In this document: positions 23,554-30,793 of the stretch, one piece after another
Numbering within the stretch: the stretch's first letter is position 1
Layout of the letters: the number at the start of each line of letters is the position of its first letter
Assembly (NCBI GenBank): GCA_937873035.1
Contig: CALMVA010000066.1
Location: forward strand, 1-32,660
Reading direction: 5' to 3'
Length of the DNA stretch: 32,660 nt
Source of the DNA: an uncultured Sphingomonadaceae bacterium
GTDB taxonomy: Bacteria > Pseudomonadota > Alphaproteobacteria > Sphingomonadales > Sphingomonadaceae
Made by a program: the position numbers and the translations under genes
Notes under the pieces: model-generated
Told to the model about the DNA's origin: nothing
What the model saw: only the letters and a program-made list of their open reading frames with translations
Database searches by the model: none

Positions 23554-25149
23554 ATGTCCAACGCAGTCTCTGCCAACAAGGCCGAGCTTCTTGCCATTGC
23601 CGACGCGGTTGCCCGCGAAAAGCTGATCGACAAGGCGATCGTGCTTGAGGCGATGGAAGACGCCATCCAGCGCGCCGCCCGTGCGCGCTATGGCGCCGAA
23701 AACGACATCCGCGCCAAGATTGATCCGCAGTCGGGCGATATGCGCCTGTGGCGCGTTGTAGAAGTGGTCGAGGATGTTGACGACTATTTCAAGCAGGTCA
23801 GCCTGAAGGACGGCCAGAAGCTTCAGCCGGGCGCAGCGCTTGGCGACTTCATCGTCGATCCGCTGCCGCCGATTGAATTTGGTCGTATCGCCGCGCAGGC
23901 CGCGAAGCAGGTCATTTTCCAGAAGGTGCGCGATGCCGAGCGCGAGCGCCAATATGAAGAATTCAAGGATCGTGCGGGTGAAGTCATCACCGGCGTCGTC
24001 AAGCGCGTTGAATTCGGCCATGTCGTTGTCGATCTGGGCCGTGCGGAAGGCGTTATTCGTCGCGACCAGCAGATCCCGCGTGAAGTGTTGCGCATCAATG
24101 ATCGAGTCCGCGCGCTCATCTCCAATGTGCGCCGCGAAAACCGTGGCCCGCAGATTTTCCTGAGCCGTGCGCATCCCGACTTCATGAAGAAGCTGTTCGC
24201 GCAGGAAGTGCCCGAAATCTATGATGGCATCATCGAGATCAAGGCCTGCGCCCGCGACCCTGGAAGCCGGGCGAAGATTGGCGTCATCAGCCATGATGGT
24301 TCGATCGATCCGGTCGGCGCGTGCGTCGGCATGAAGGGCAGCCGTGTTCAGGCGGTCGTGCAGGAGCTTCAGGGCGAAAAGATCGACATCATCCCTTGGT
24401 CGACCGACATGGCGACCTTCGTCGTCAACGCGCTTCAGCCGGCAACGGTGAGCCGCGTGCTGATTGACGAAGAAGAAGAGCGCATCGAAGTTGTCGTGCC
24501 CGACGACCAGCTGAGCCTCGCCATTGGTCGTCGCGGCCAGAACGTCCGCCTCGCCTCGATCCTGACGGCGTCTGCCATCGACATCATGACCGAGACGGAC
24601 TCAAGCGAGAAGCGCCAGCGCGAATTCATCGAAAAGTCGGAAATGTTCCAGCAGGAACTCGACGTCGATGAAACGCTCGCCCAGCTGCTGGTGGCCGAAG
24701 GCTTCAGCACGATGGAAGAAATCGCCTATGTCGAAGCGGATGAAATCGCTTCGATCGAGGGTCTGGACGACGAAATCGCGGCTGAACTCCAGAGCCGTGC
24801 GCAAGAAGCGCTCGACCGTCGCGAAGCCGCGAACCGCGAAGCGCGCAAGGAACTGGGCGTCGATGATGCGCTGGCAGAGCTGCCGCACCTGACCGAAGCG
24901 ATGCTCGTCACGCTCGGCAAGGCGGGCATCAAGACGCTTGATGATCTGGCCGATCTCGCAACCGATGAACTCGTTGAGCGCAAGCGCCGCGACGAAGGTC
25001 GTCGTAACCGCACCAACGCGTCTGAACCGCGCGGTGGCGTGCTTGCCGAATATGCACTGAGCGAAGAGCAGGGCAACGAGATCATCATGGCTGCCCGTGC
25101 CCACTGGTTCGCCGACGAGGAGACCGCCGATGCGGGAACCTCAGCATGA
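23554..25149 (+). CDS. nusA: Transcription elongation/antitermination factor NusA
   Basis: 531 residues. The RNA-polymerase-binding N-terminal domain spans 1-~130. The S1 domain starts near 139 (GEVITGVVKRVEFGHVVVDL). Two KH domains span about 230-345 with GxxG loops GMKG and GRRG (SLAIGRRGQNVRLAS). C-terminal helix-hairpin-helix/acidic repeats follow from about 365 (DETLAQLLVAEGFSTMEEI, then ALAELPHLTEAMLVTLGKAG). NusA binds RNA polymerase and nascent RNA and acts in pausing, termination and rRNA antitermination. It overlaps rnpM by 20 bp. Confidence 0.96.
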   Translation: MSNAVSANKAELLAIADAVAREKLIDKAIVLEAMEDAIQRAARARYGAENDIRAKIDPQSGDMRLWRVVEVVEDVDDYFKQVSLKDGQKLQPGAALGDFIVDPLPPIEFGRIAAQAAKQVIFQKVRDAERERQYEEFKDRAGEVITGVVKRVEFGHVVVDLGRAEGVIRRDQQIPREVLRINDRVRALISNVRRENRGPQIFLSRAHPDFMKKLFAQEVPEIYDGIIEIKACARDPGSRAKIGVISHDGSIDPVGACVGMKGSRVQAVVQELQGEKIDIIPWSTDMATFVVNALQPATVSRVLIDEEEERIEVVVPDDQLSLAIGRRGQNVRLASILTASAIDIMTETDSSEKRQREFIEKSEMFQQELDVDETLAQLLVAEGFSTMEEIAYVEADEIASIEGLDDEIAAELQSRAQEALDRREAANREARKELGVDDALAELPHLTEAMLVTLGKAGIKTLDDLADLATDELVERKRRDEGRRNRTNASEPRGGVLAEYALSEEQGNEIIMAARAHWFADEETADAGTSA

Positions 25150-25837
25150 GCCAGAACGTCGCTGCATAATCTCCGGCGAACGGGGTCCGAAATCGGGCCT
25201 CATTCGTCTTGCGCTGGGGCCTGACGAGATTGTCGCCCCCGATGTCCGCGCGCGCGCGCCGGGCAGAGGGGCGTGGATCGGCGTGGATCGTCCGGCGCTG
25301 GAAACCGCGATTGCCAAAGGCAAGCTAAAGGGTGCGCTTGCGCGCGCCTTCAAGACGGGTGCCGTCTCTTATCCAGACGATCTTCCCGCACGGATCGAGC
25401 AGGCGCTGGAACGCACGGCGCTTGATCGGCTGGGGCTGGAGGCGCGGGCCGGCACGCTGCTGACCGGGTCAGACCGGATAGAAGAGCAGGCGCGCGCCGG
25501 GCGGGTGCAGTTGCTTCTTCATGCGGGCGATGCCGGTGCAGATGGCAACCGCAAGCTCGATCAGGCGTGGCGAGTCGGGTCGGATGCGGAAGGCTCTGGC
25601 AAGGCGGGCTTGGTAATTTCAGCCGGACGCGCTATGCTTAGCGCAGCTCTTGGGCGCGAAAACGTGGTTCATATTGCTGTGACCGATCGGCAGGCTGCCG
25701 AACGCATCGGGCAGGCTGTGGATCGCTGGCACCATTTTATAGGACGCCAAACCCTCGATGGCCTTGCGCAAACTGCGTTCAAGGTCCACGGGGGCGCGGC
25801 GCATATTGATACTGAAGGACGCGGAAAAAGCGAATGA
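25130..25837 (+). CDS. rnpM: YlxR (DUF448) RNA-binding protein with L7Ae-like C-terminus
   Basis: 235 residues. The N-terminal YlxR/RnpM domain (about 8-85) has RRCIISGERGPKSGLIRLAL and GRGAWIGVD. The second half (about 100-205) resembles an L7Ae/YlxQ fold (RAGRVQLLLHAGDAG, AMLSAALGRENVVHIAVTD), as in many alphaproteobacteria where the two are fused. YlxR binds RNA and in Bacillus modulates RNase P. The start at 25130 has GAGGAG eight bases upstream inside the nusA end. The stop overlaps the infB ATG (ATGA), so all three genes are coupled. Confidence 0.85.
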   Translation: MREPQHEPERRCIISGERGPKSGLIRLALGPDEIVAPDVRARAPGRGAWIGVDRPALETAIAKGKLKGALARAFKTGAVSYPDDLPARIEQALERTALDRLGLEARAGTLLTGSDRIEEQARAGRVQLLLHAGDAGADGNRKLDQAWRVGSDAEGSGKAGLVISAGRAMLSAALGRENVVHIAVTDRQAAERIGQAVDRWHHFIGRQTLDGLAQTAFKVHGGAAHIDTEGRGKSE

Positions 25838-28077
25838 GCGACTCGAACGATAAACCGAAGCTGGGTATGCGCGCGCCGCTTGGAATCAAGCGCACGGTCG
25901 AAACCGGCCAGGTCAAGCAGAGCTTCAGCCATGGGCGGTCGAACACCGTCGTGGTCGAAGTCAAGCGCCGTCGCCTCATCGGCAAGCCGGGTGAGGGCGA
26001 GGCTGCGCCTGTCGCCGAAGCTGCGGCACCCGCGCCTGAAGTGGTGCAGGCCGCTCCTCCGCCCCCGCCTCCTCCTGCGCCCAAGGCGCCTGAGCCGCAG
26101 CTGACGCGTCAGGAATTGCAGGCAAAACTGCTGCGTGAGGCTGAGGAAGCACGCCTTTCCGCGCTTGAAGAGGCGCGCCGTCGCGAAGAGCAGGCGAAGC
26201 GCCAGAACAGCGAAGAAGAGCGTCGCCGTGCCGAAGACAATCGCAAGGCAGAAGAGGCGGCGGAAGCTGCCCGTCTTGCCGCTGAAGAAGCCGCGCGCGT
26301 CGCCGCCGTTGAGGCCGAGCGCGCTGCAAGCCAGCCTGCGCCCGCGCCTGTGGCGGCGGCCCCCGCCGCAGCGCCTGCCGCTGATGCCGGTGATGATCGC
26401 GGTGTTCCGCGTCGTCATCCGTCGGCCCCGCCGCGTCGCGAGCCGGAGCGTCCCAATCGTGGACGCGGCGGTGATGATCGCCGCCAGCATGGCAAGCTCA
26501 CGGTTACCCGTGCGCTGGGTGATGATGGCGACGTGCGCGCCCGCTCGCTCGCCGCGCTGCGCCGTGCCCGTGAAAAGGACAAGCGCGCCCATCAGATTGG
26601 CGGCCCCTCGGTCAAGCAGGTCCGCGATGTGCAGGTGCCTGAAGCGATCACGGTGCAGGATCTCGCGATCCGTATGGCGGAACGCGGCGCCGATCTCGTC
26701 AAGGCGCTCTTCAAGATGGGGATGCCCGTCACGCTGACGCAGACCATCGATCAGGATACGGCCGAACTGCTCGTGACTGAATTTGGCCACAACATCGTGC
26801 GCGTGTCTGATGCAGACGTCGACATCGTGAACGAGGAAGACGTGGACGCGGCGGAAACGCTTCTGCCGCGTCCCCCCGTTGTTGCCATCATGGGGCACGT
26901 TGACCACGGCAAGACCTCGCTGCTCGATGCCCTGCGCGGCACCGATGTTGTGGGCGGCGAAGCGGGTGGCATCACCCAGCATATCGGCGCCTATCAGCTG
27001 ACGATGAAGGACAAGTCGAAGATCACCTTCCTCGATACGCCGGGCCACGAAGCCTTTACCGAAATGCGCGCGCGTGGTGCCAATGTGACCGACGTTGTCG
27101 TCATCGTTGTCGCCGCCGATGACGGTCCCAAGCCGCAGACGGTGGAAGCGATCAACCATGTGAAGGCCGCTGGCGTTCCGATGATCGTGGCCATCACGAA
27201 GTGCGACAAGCATGAGGCGGACCCGCTCAAGGTGCGTCAGCAGCTTCTGCAATATGATGTGATCGTCGAGGCGCTTTCGGGTGAAGTGCAGGATGTTGAA
27301 GTTTCCGCCAAGACCAGGCAGGGTCTTGATGAACTGATCGAGAAGATCCAGTTGCAAGCGGAAATCTCGGAACTGAAGGCCAACCCCAACCGCGCGGCGG
27401 AAGGCAGGGTGATCGAAGCCAAGCTCGATAAGGGCAAGGGGCCGGTCGCCACCATCCTCGTCCAGCGTGGCACGCTGCGCACAGGCGACATCTTCGTCGT
27501 CGGCGCAGAAAGCGGCCGCGTTCGCGCGATGGTCAACGACAAGGGGATGCAGCTCAAGGAAGCTGGCCCGTCAACGCCGGTTGAAGTGCTTGGCCTTGGC
27601 GGCGTTCCCTCTGCGGGTGACACGCTGACCGTTGTCGAGAGCGAAGCGCGCGCCCGCGAAGTTGCGGCCTATCGCTCCGAAGTCGCAACCCGTAAGCGCA
27701 CCGGCTCCGGCCCGGCCTCGTTGGAATCGATGTTCTCTGCGCTCAAGGAAAAGCAGGCGGTTGAATATCCGCTGGTCGTCAAGGGTGATGTGCAGGGCTC
27801 GGTTGAAGCCATCGTCTCGTCGCTCGCCAAGATCGGCAATGACGACATCAAGGTGCGCATCCTCCATTCAGGCGTGGGCGGCATCACCGAAAGCGACGTC
27901 GGGCTTGCCAAGGCATCGGGCGCGCCGATCATCGGCTTCAACGTTCGTCCCAACGCCAAGGCGCGCGAAATTGCCGAGCGCAATGGTGTTGCGCTCAAAT
28001 ATTACGATGTCATCTATGACCTGCTCGATGAAATTCGCGCGGGTATGGCGGGCGAGCTTGGGCCTGAATATTTTTAA
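25834..28077 (+). CDS. infB: Translation initiation factor IF-2, cut short before domain C2
   Basis: 747 residues are read before a TAA. The N-terminal region is Ala/Glu/Arg-rich (about 50-230, coiled). The IF-2 N2-like segment [20 protein letters not shown] follows, then the G domain with GHVDHGKTS (354-362), DTPGHEAF and TKCD (a [NT]KxD variant), domain II, C1, and the linker helix [20 protein letters not shown] normal IF-2 continues after GPEYF into C2, which binds fMet-tRNA. Here codon 748 is TAA (28075-28077), and the C2 frame resumes unbroken to 28371. The total would be the family's normal ~845 residues. As read, the product could not bind initiator tRNA normally. Sequence error, mutation or readthrough must be considered. 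Confidence 0.9.
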   Translation: MSDSNDKPKLGMRAPLGIKRTVETGQVKQSFSHGRSNTVVVEVKRRRLIGKPGEGEAAPVAEAAAPAPEVVQAAPPPPPPPAPKAPEPQLTRQELQAKLLREAEEARLSALEEARRREEQAKRQNSEEERRRAEDNRKAEEAAEAARLAAEEAARVAAVEAERAASQPAPAPVAAAPAAAPAADAGDDRGVPRRHPSAPPRREPERPNRGRGGDDRRQHGKLTVTRALGDDGDVRARSLAALRRAREKDKRAHQIGGPSVKQVRDVQVPEAITVQDLAIRMAERGADLVKALFKMGMPVTLTQTIDQDTAELLVTEFGHNIVRVSDADVDIVNEEDVDAAETLLPRPPVVAIMGHVDHGKTSLLDALRGTDVVGGEAGGITQHIGAYQLTMKDKSKITFLDTPGHEAFTEMRARGANVTDVVVIVVAADDGPKPQTVEAINHVKAAGVPMIVAITKCDKHEADPLKVRQQLLQYDVIVEALSGEVQDVEVSAKTRQGLDELIEKIQLQAEISELKANPNRAAEGRVIEAKLDKGKGPVATILVQRGTLRTGDIFVVGAESGRVRAMVNDKGMQLKEAGPSTPVEVLGLGGVPSAGDTLTVVESEARAREVAAYRSEVATRKRTGSGPASLESMFSALKEKQAVEYPLVVKGDVQGSVEAIVSSLAKIGNDDIKVRILHSGVGGITESDVGLAKASGAPIIGFNVRPNAKAREIAERNGVALKYYDVIYDLLDEIRAGMAGELGPEYF

Positions 28078-28371
28078 AGAGGGGTTGGCCGGGCCGCCAG
28101 TCAAGACGGGTTCCCCGCAGGCCAGCAGGCCAAGGCCGCGCGGGACCTCCCTGTGGAACGCTTTATCCGCAAGGCGCTCAAAGCCCGCATCACCCGCGAC
28201 GACGTTATCGTTTACAAGGGCGAAATCGCGTCGCTGCGTCGCTTCAAGGACGATGTGCCCGAAGTGCGCGCCGGTCTGGAATGTGGCGTCACCTTCACCG
28301 ACTTCAAGGACATCCGCCCCGGCGATTATCTCGAAACCTTCGAAGTCGAGGAACGCGCGCGGACGATCTAA
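28078..28371 (+). pseudogene. infB: In-frame C2 domain of IF-2 downstream of the internal stop
   Basis: 97 sense codons in the infB frame. VGRA, FPAG and KAA line up with the normal C2 start, but the residues between them (such as SQDG and RDLP) do not. From about 28162 it is fully conserved: FIRKALKARITRDDVIVYKG, then EIASLRRFKDDVPEVRAG and a FEVEERARTI end. The only in-frame start codon is GTG at 28153, with no ribosome site; it would give 72 residues lacking the first strand of the C2 barrel. No frameshift is needed: restoring the single TAA to a sense codon (normally Glu) gives full-length IF-2. Confidence 0.8.
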
Positions 28372-28378
28372 CCTGCGT

Positions 28379-28400
28379 CCCTCTCCTTTCGGGGGGAGGG
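28379..28400 (+). promoter_or_regulatory. Intercistronic hairpin before rbfA
   Basis: CCCTCTCC (28379-28386) pairs with GGGGAGGG (28393-28400) with one G-U pair, loop TTTCGG. It sits between the infB frame end and rbfA. The stem partly uses purine-rich bases ahead of the rbfA ribosome site, so it may tune rbfA translation or protect the mRNA. Confidence 0.4.
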
Positions 28401-28413
28401 AGCGGAGAACGCT

Positions 28414-28836
28414 ATGACCAACACAGAAGAAACCCGGTCCGTCCGCGTGCTGCGCGTTGGTGAGCAGGTGCGTCATGTGCTGTCGGATATTCTGATGCGC
28501 GGCGACGTGCATGACGATGTTCTGGCCACGCATCCGGTGTCTATCACCGAAGTACGGATGTCACCCGATTTGCGACACGCGACCGTGTTTGTGAAGCCGC
28601 TTTTGGGCAAGGATGAAGCGGCGGTGCTCAAGGCGTTGCGCACCAACACTGCTTATCTCCAGCGCGAAGTCGCCTCCAAGGTGCGGCAGAAATATGCGGC
28701 CAAGCTCAAGTTCCTTGCCGATGAAAGCTTTGACGAAGGCACGCATATCGACAAGCTGTTGCGCGATCCCAAGGTGGCGCAGGATCTACGCGAAACGGGG
28801 CAGGGCGATACTGGCCAGGGCGACGACGAGGGCTGA
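28414..28836 (+). CDS. rbfA: Ribosome-binding factor A
   Basis: 140 residues with the single KH-like RbfA fold: [18 protein letters not shown], then [19 protein letters not shown] and [19 protein letters not shown]. The C-terminal tail ([12 protein letters not shown]) is acidic and likely disordered. RbfA binds the 30S neck during 16S rRNA maturation and cold adaptation. GGAG lies ahead of the ATG. The following gene begins with GTG directly after the TGA stop. Confidence 0.95.
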   Translation: MTNTEETRSVRVLRVGEQVRHVLSDILMRGDVHDDVLATHPVSITEVRMSPDLRHATVFVKPLLGKDEAAVLKALRTNTAYLQREVASKVRQKYAAKLKFLADESFDEGTHIDKLLRDPKVAQDLRETGQGDTGQGDDEG

Positions 28837-29415
28837 GTGGCCAAGCTCTATTTCTATTATGCCAGCATGAATGCGGGCAAATCGACCACGCTGCTTCAGG
28901 CAGACTTCAACTACCGCGAGCGCGGCATGGAGACGATGCTGTGGACGGCGGCGCTGGATGACCGCTATGAAACGGGCGCGATCACCAGCCGCATCGGGCT
29001 GCACAGCGATGCGCATATGTTTACGCCCGAAACCGACCTTTGGGCCGATGTGACAGCGGAAAATGCACGGCGGCCGCTGGCCTGTGTGTTTGTGGATGAG
29101 GCGCAGTTCCTTTCGCGCGCGCAGGTGCTGCAACTCGCGCGGCTGGCGGATGAGGCGAAGTTGCCCGTCGTGGCTTATGGTCTGCGCACCGATTTTCAGG
29201 CGGAGTTGTTTCCCGGATCAGCGGCGCTGCTGGGGCTTGCCGATACGCTCGTCGAGCTGAAAGCGGTGTGCGAATGTGGCCGCAAGGCGACGATGAACCT
29301 GCGGGTTGATGCGGCAGGCAACGCGGTCAAGGAAGGCGCGCAGACCGAGATCGGCGGCAATGACCGCTATGTCGCGCTCTGCCGCAAGCATTTCATGGAA
29401 AAGGTCGGTGGCTGA
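28837..29415 (+). CDS. tdk: Thymidine kinase (type II)
   Basis: 192 residues, start GTG directly abutting the rbfA stop. P-loop YASMNAGKSTTLL (about 8-20), the DEAQFL catalytic Glu/Walker B-like segment, a lasso region, and zinc ligands in VCECGRKA and ALCRKHF identify a tetrameric type II thymidine kinase like the E. coli enzyme. It phosphorylates thymidine with ATP for dTTP salvage in the cytoplasm. Its presence between rbfA and truB is unusual for this operon and suggests an insertion that kept coupling at both ends. The stop overlaps the truB GTG. Confidence 0.93.
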   Translation: MAKLYFYYASMNAGKSTTLLQADFNYRERGMETMLWTAALDDRYETGAITSRIGLHSDAHMFTPETDLWADVTAENARRPLACVFVDEAQFLSRAQVLQLARLADEAKLPVVAYGLRTDFQAELFPGSAALLGLADTLVELKAVCECGRKATMNLRVDAAGNAVKEGAQTEIGGNDRYVALCRKHFMEKVGG

Positions 29416-30340
29416 CGCGCTGCACGCGCTTCATGGCTGGATCGTCATCGACAAGCCGTTGGGGATGGGATCGACCAATGTCGTGTCATGGGTCAAGCGC
29501 GCGCTGCGCGAGGGCGGCTATGCCAAGGTCAAGATCGGCCATGGCGGCACGCTCGATCCGCTGGCGACGGGCGTGCTGCCGGTCGCGCTGGGCGAGGCGA
29601 CCAAACTTGCCGGGCGGATGCTCGATGCGTCCAAGATTTATGATTTCACCATTTGCTTCGGGGCTGAGACGGACTCGCTCGATCTGGAAGGCAAAGTGAT
29701 TGCCGAAAGCGACGTGCGGCCCACGCTCGCGAAAATAGAGGCTGTCTTGCCGCGCTTTACTGGCCCGATCCGGCAGGTGCCGCCCGCTTATTCGGCGCTG
29801 AAGGTTGATGGCAAGCGGGCCTATGATCTGGCGCGTGCAGGTGAGGACGTGGTTCTTGCAGGCCGGGATGTCGTGATCCATTCGCTCCGCATCTCCGCGT
29901 CTCCGCGCGAGCACTATTCCACGCGGGCAGAGGGACTTGATGACATTACCCTCACTGCGCACGTCTCCAAGGGCACCTATATCCGTAGTCTCGCGCGCGA
30001 TATTGCGCGGGCGCTCGGCACGGTTGGCCATGTGACGATGCTGCGGCGGGTGAAGGCGGGGGCGTTCGGGCTGGAAAGCGCAATTTCGCTGGACATTTTG
30101 GACGAATACGCTAAGGCCCGCTCGCTTGGCGAGCTTGTATCGCCATTGAGAACGGCGCTGGACGACATCCCGGCGCTCGCTCTCGAAGCCGGTCAGGCGT
30201 TGGCGCTCCGTCAGGGGCGTGTCCTGTCCGGGGTTGCCGCGCCAGACGGCCTCCACCTTGCGACGCTCGCCGATGTGCCGGTTGCGCTGGTGGATGTGCT
30301 GGATGGGACCGTTACGGTGGAACGCGGCTTCAACCTGTAA
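29408..30340 (+). CDS. truB: tRNA pseudouridine(55) synthase
   Basis: 310 residues. HGWIVIDKPLGMGSTNVV opens the fold. The catalytic aspartate D50 is in GHGGTLDPLATGVLPVALG. VPPAYSALKVDGKRAYDLAR and KGTYIRSLARDIARALGT are the other family blocks. It makes pseudouridine 55 in the T-loop of tRNAs. The start is GTG at 29408 inside the tdk stop region, preceded by GGAAAAGG. An in-frame ATG at 29306 would overlap tdk by 110 bp and adds a non-conserved leader. Confidence 0.94.
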   Translation: MADALHALHGWIVIDKPLGMGSTNVVSWVKRALREGGYAKVKIGHGGTLDPLATGVLPVALGEATKLAGRMLDASKIYDFTICFGAETDSLDLEGKVIAESDVRPTLAKIEAVLPRFTGPIRQVPPAYSALKVDGKRAYDLARAGEDVVLAGRDVVIHSLRISASPREHYSTRAEGLDDITLTAHVSKGTYIRSLARDIARALGTVGHVTMLRRVKAGAFGLESAISLDILDEYAKARSLGELVSPLRTALDDIPALALEAGQALALRQGRVLSGVAAPDGLHLATLADVPVALVDVLDGTVTVERGFNL

Positions 30341-30366
30341 AAGCCCGATGTCGAAGGAAATGAACA

Positions 30367-30636
30367 ATGTCGATTACTGCTGAGCGCAAGGCCGCTCTCA
30401 TCAAGGAACACGCTCGCGTCGAAGGTGATACGGGTTCGCCTGAAGTTCAGGTCGCGATCCTCACCGAGCGCATTTCCAACCTGACCGAACACTTCAAGTC
30501 GCACGCCAAGGACAACCATTCGCGTCGCGGTCTTCTGATGCTCGTCAACAACCGCCGTTCGCTCCTGAACTATCTCAAGAAGATCGATCAGGACCGTTAT
30601 CTGGCGCTTATCGCGAAGCTTGGCCTTCGCAAGTAA
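30367..30636 (+). CDS. rpsO: 30S ribosomal protein S15
   Basis: 89 residues, exactly the family length: [71 protein letters not shown]. It binds the central domain of 16S rRNA early in assembly. AAGGA precedes the ATG. Placed before pnp as in many bacteria. Confidence 0.97.
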   Translation: MSITAERKAALIKEHARVEGDTGSPEVQVAILTERISNLTEHFKSHAKDNHSRRGLLMLVNNRRSLLNYLKKIDQDRYLALIAKLGLRK

Positions 30637-30640
30637 CCGG

Positions 30641-30664
30641 AAGGGCGCCTTCGGGCGCCCTTTT
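30641..30664 (+). terminator. Intrinsic terminator after rpsO (TTCG tetraloop)
   Basis: A 9-bp perfect stem, AAGGGCGCC / GGCGCCCTT, closed by a TTCG tetraloop and ending in TTTT. It begins 4 bases after the rpsO stop. Confidence 0.92.
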
Positions 30665-30727
30665 GTCATCCGGGCCGAGGTCCGGGGAAATTCCGGCCTG
30701 TCACAATCCGGTGGCAGGTGCGGTTGA

Positions 30728-30781
30728 GCGGACCAGATGTCCGCAATTGAAGGAAGCCGGCAGGCATGGGGCCGCCGGTTT
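30728..30781 (+). promoter_or_regulatory. pnp leader with two hairpins
   Basis: GCGGAC-5-GTCCGC (30728-30744) and AAGCCGGC / GCCGGTTT (30754-30761, 30774-30781, one G-U pair) lie directly upstream of the pnp ribosome site. In E. coli a leader stem of pnp is cut by RNase III and PNPase represses its own mRNA; this arrangement would fit but is inference. A clear promoter was not located. Confidence 0.45.
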
Positions 30782-30793
30782 GAAGGAAACAAG

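Noticed and set aside
25669..27357. 562-residue minus-strand reading frame opposite infB
   Set aside because: A shadow of the conserved infB frame; His/Arg-rich, with no recognisable motif and no ribosome site.
28014..28170. Programmed frameshift in infB as the explanation of the break
   Set aside because: The downstream C2 sequence is in the same frame as the upstream part, so no shift is needed. The only obstacle is the TAA codon itself.
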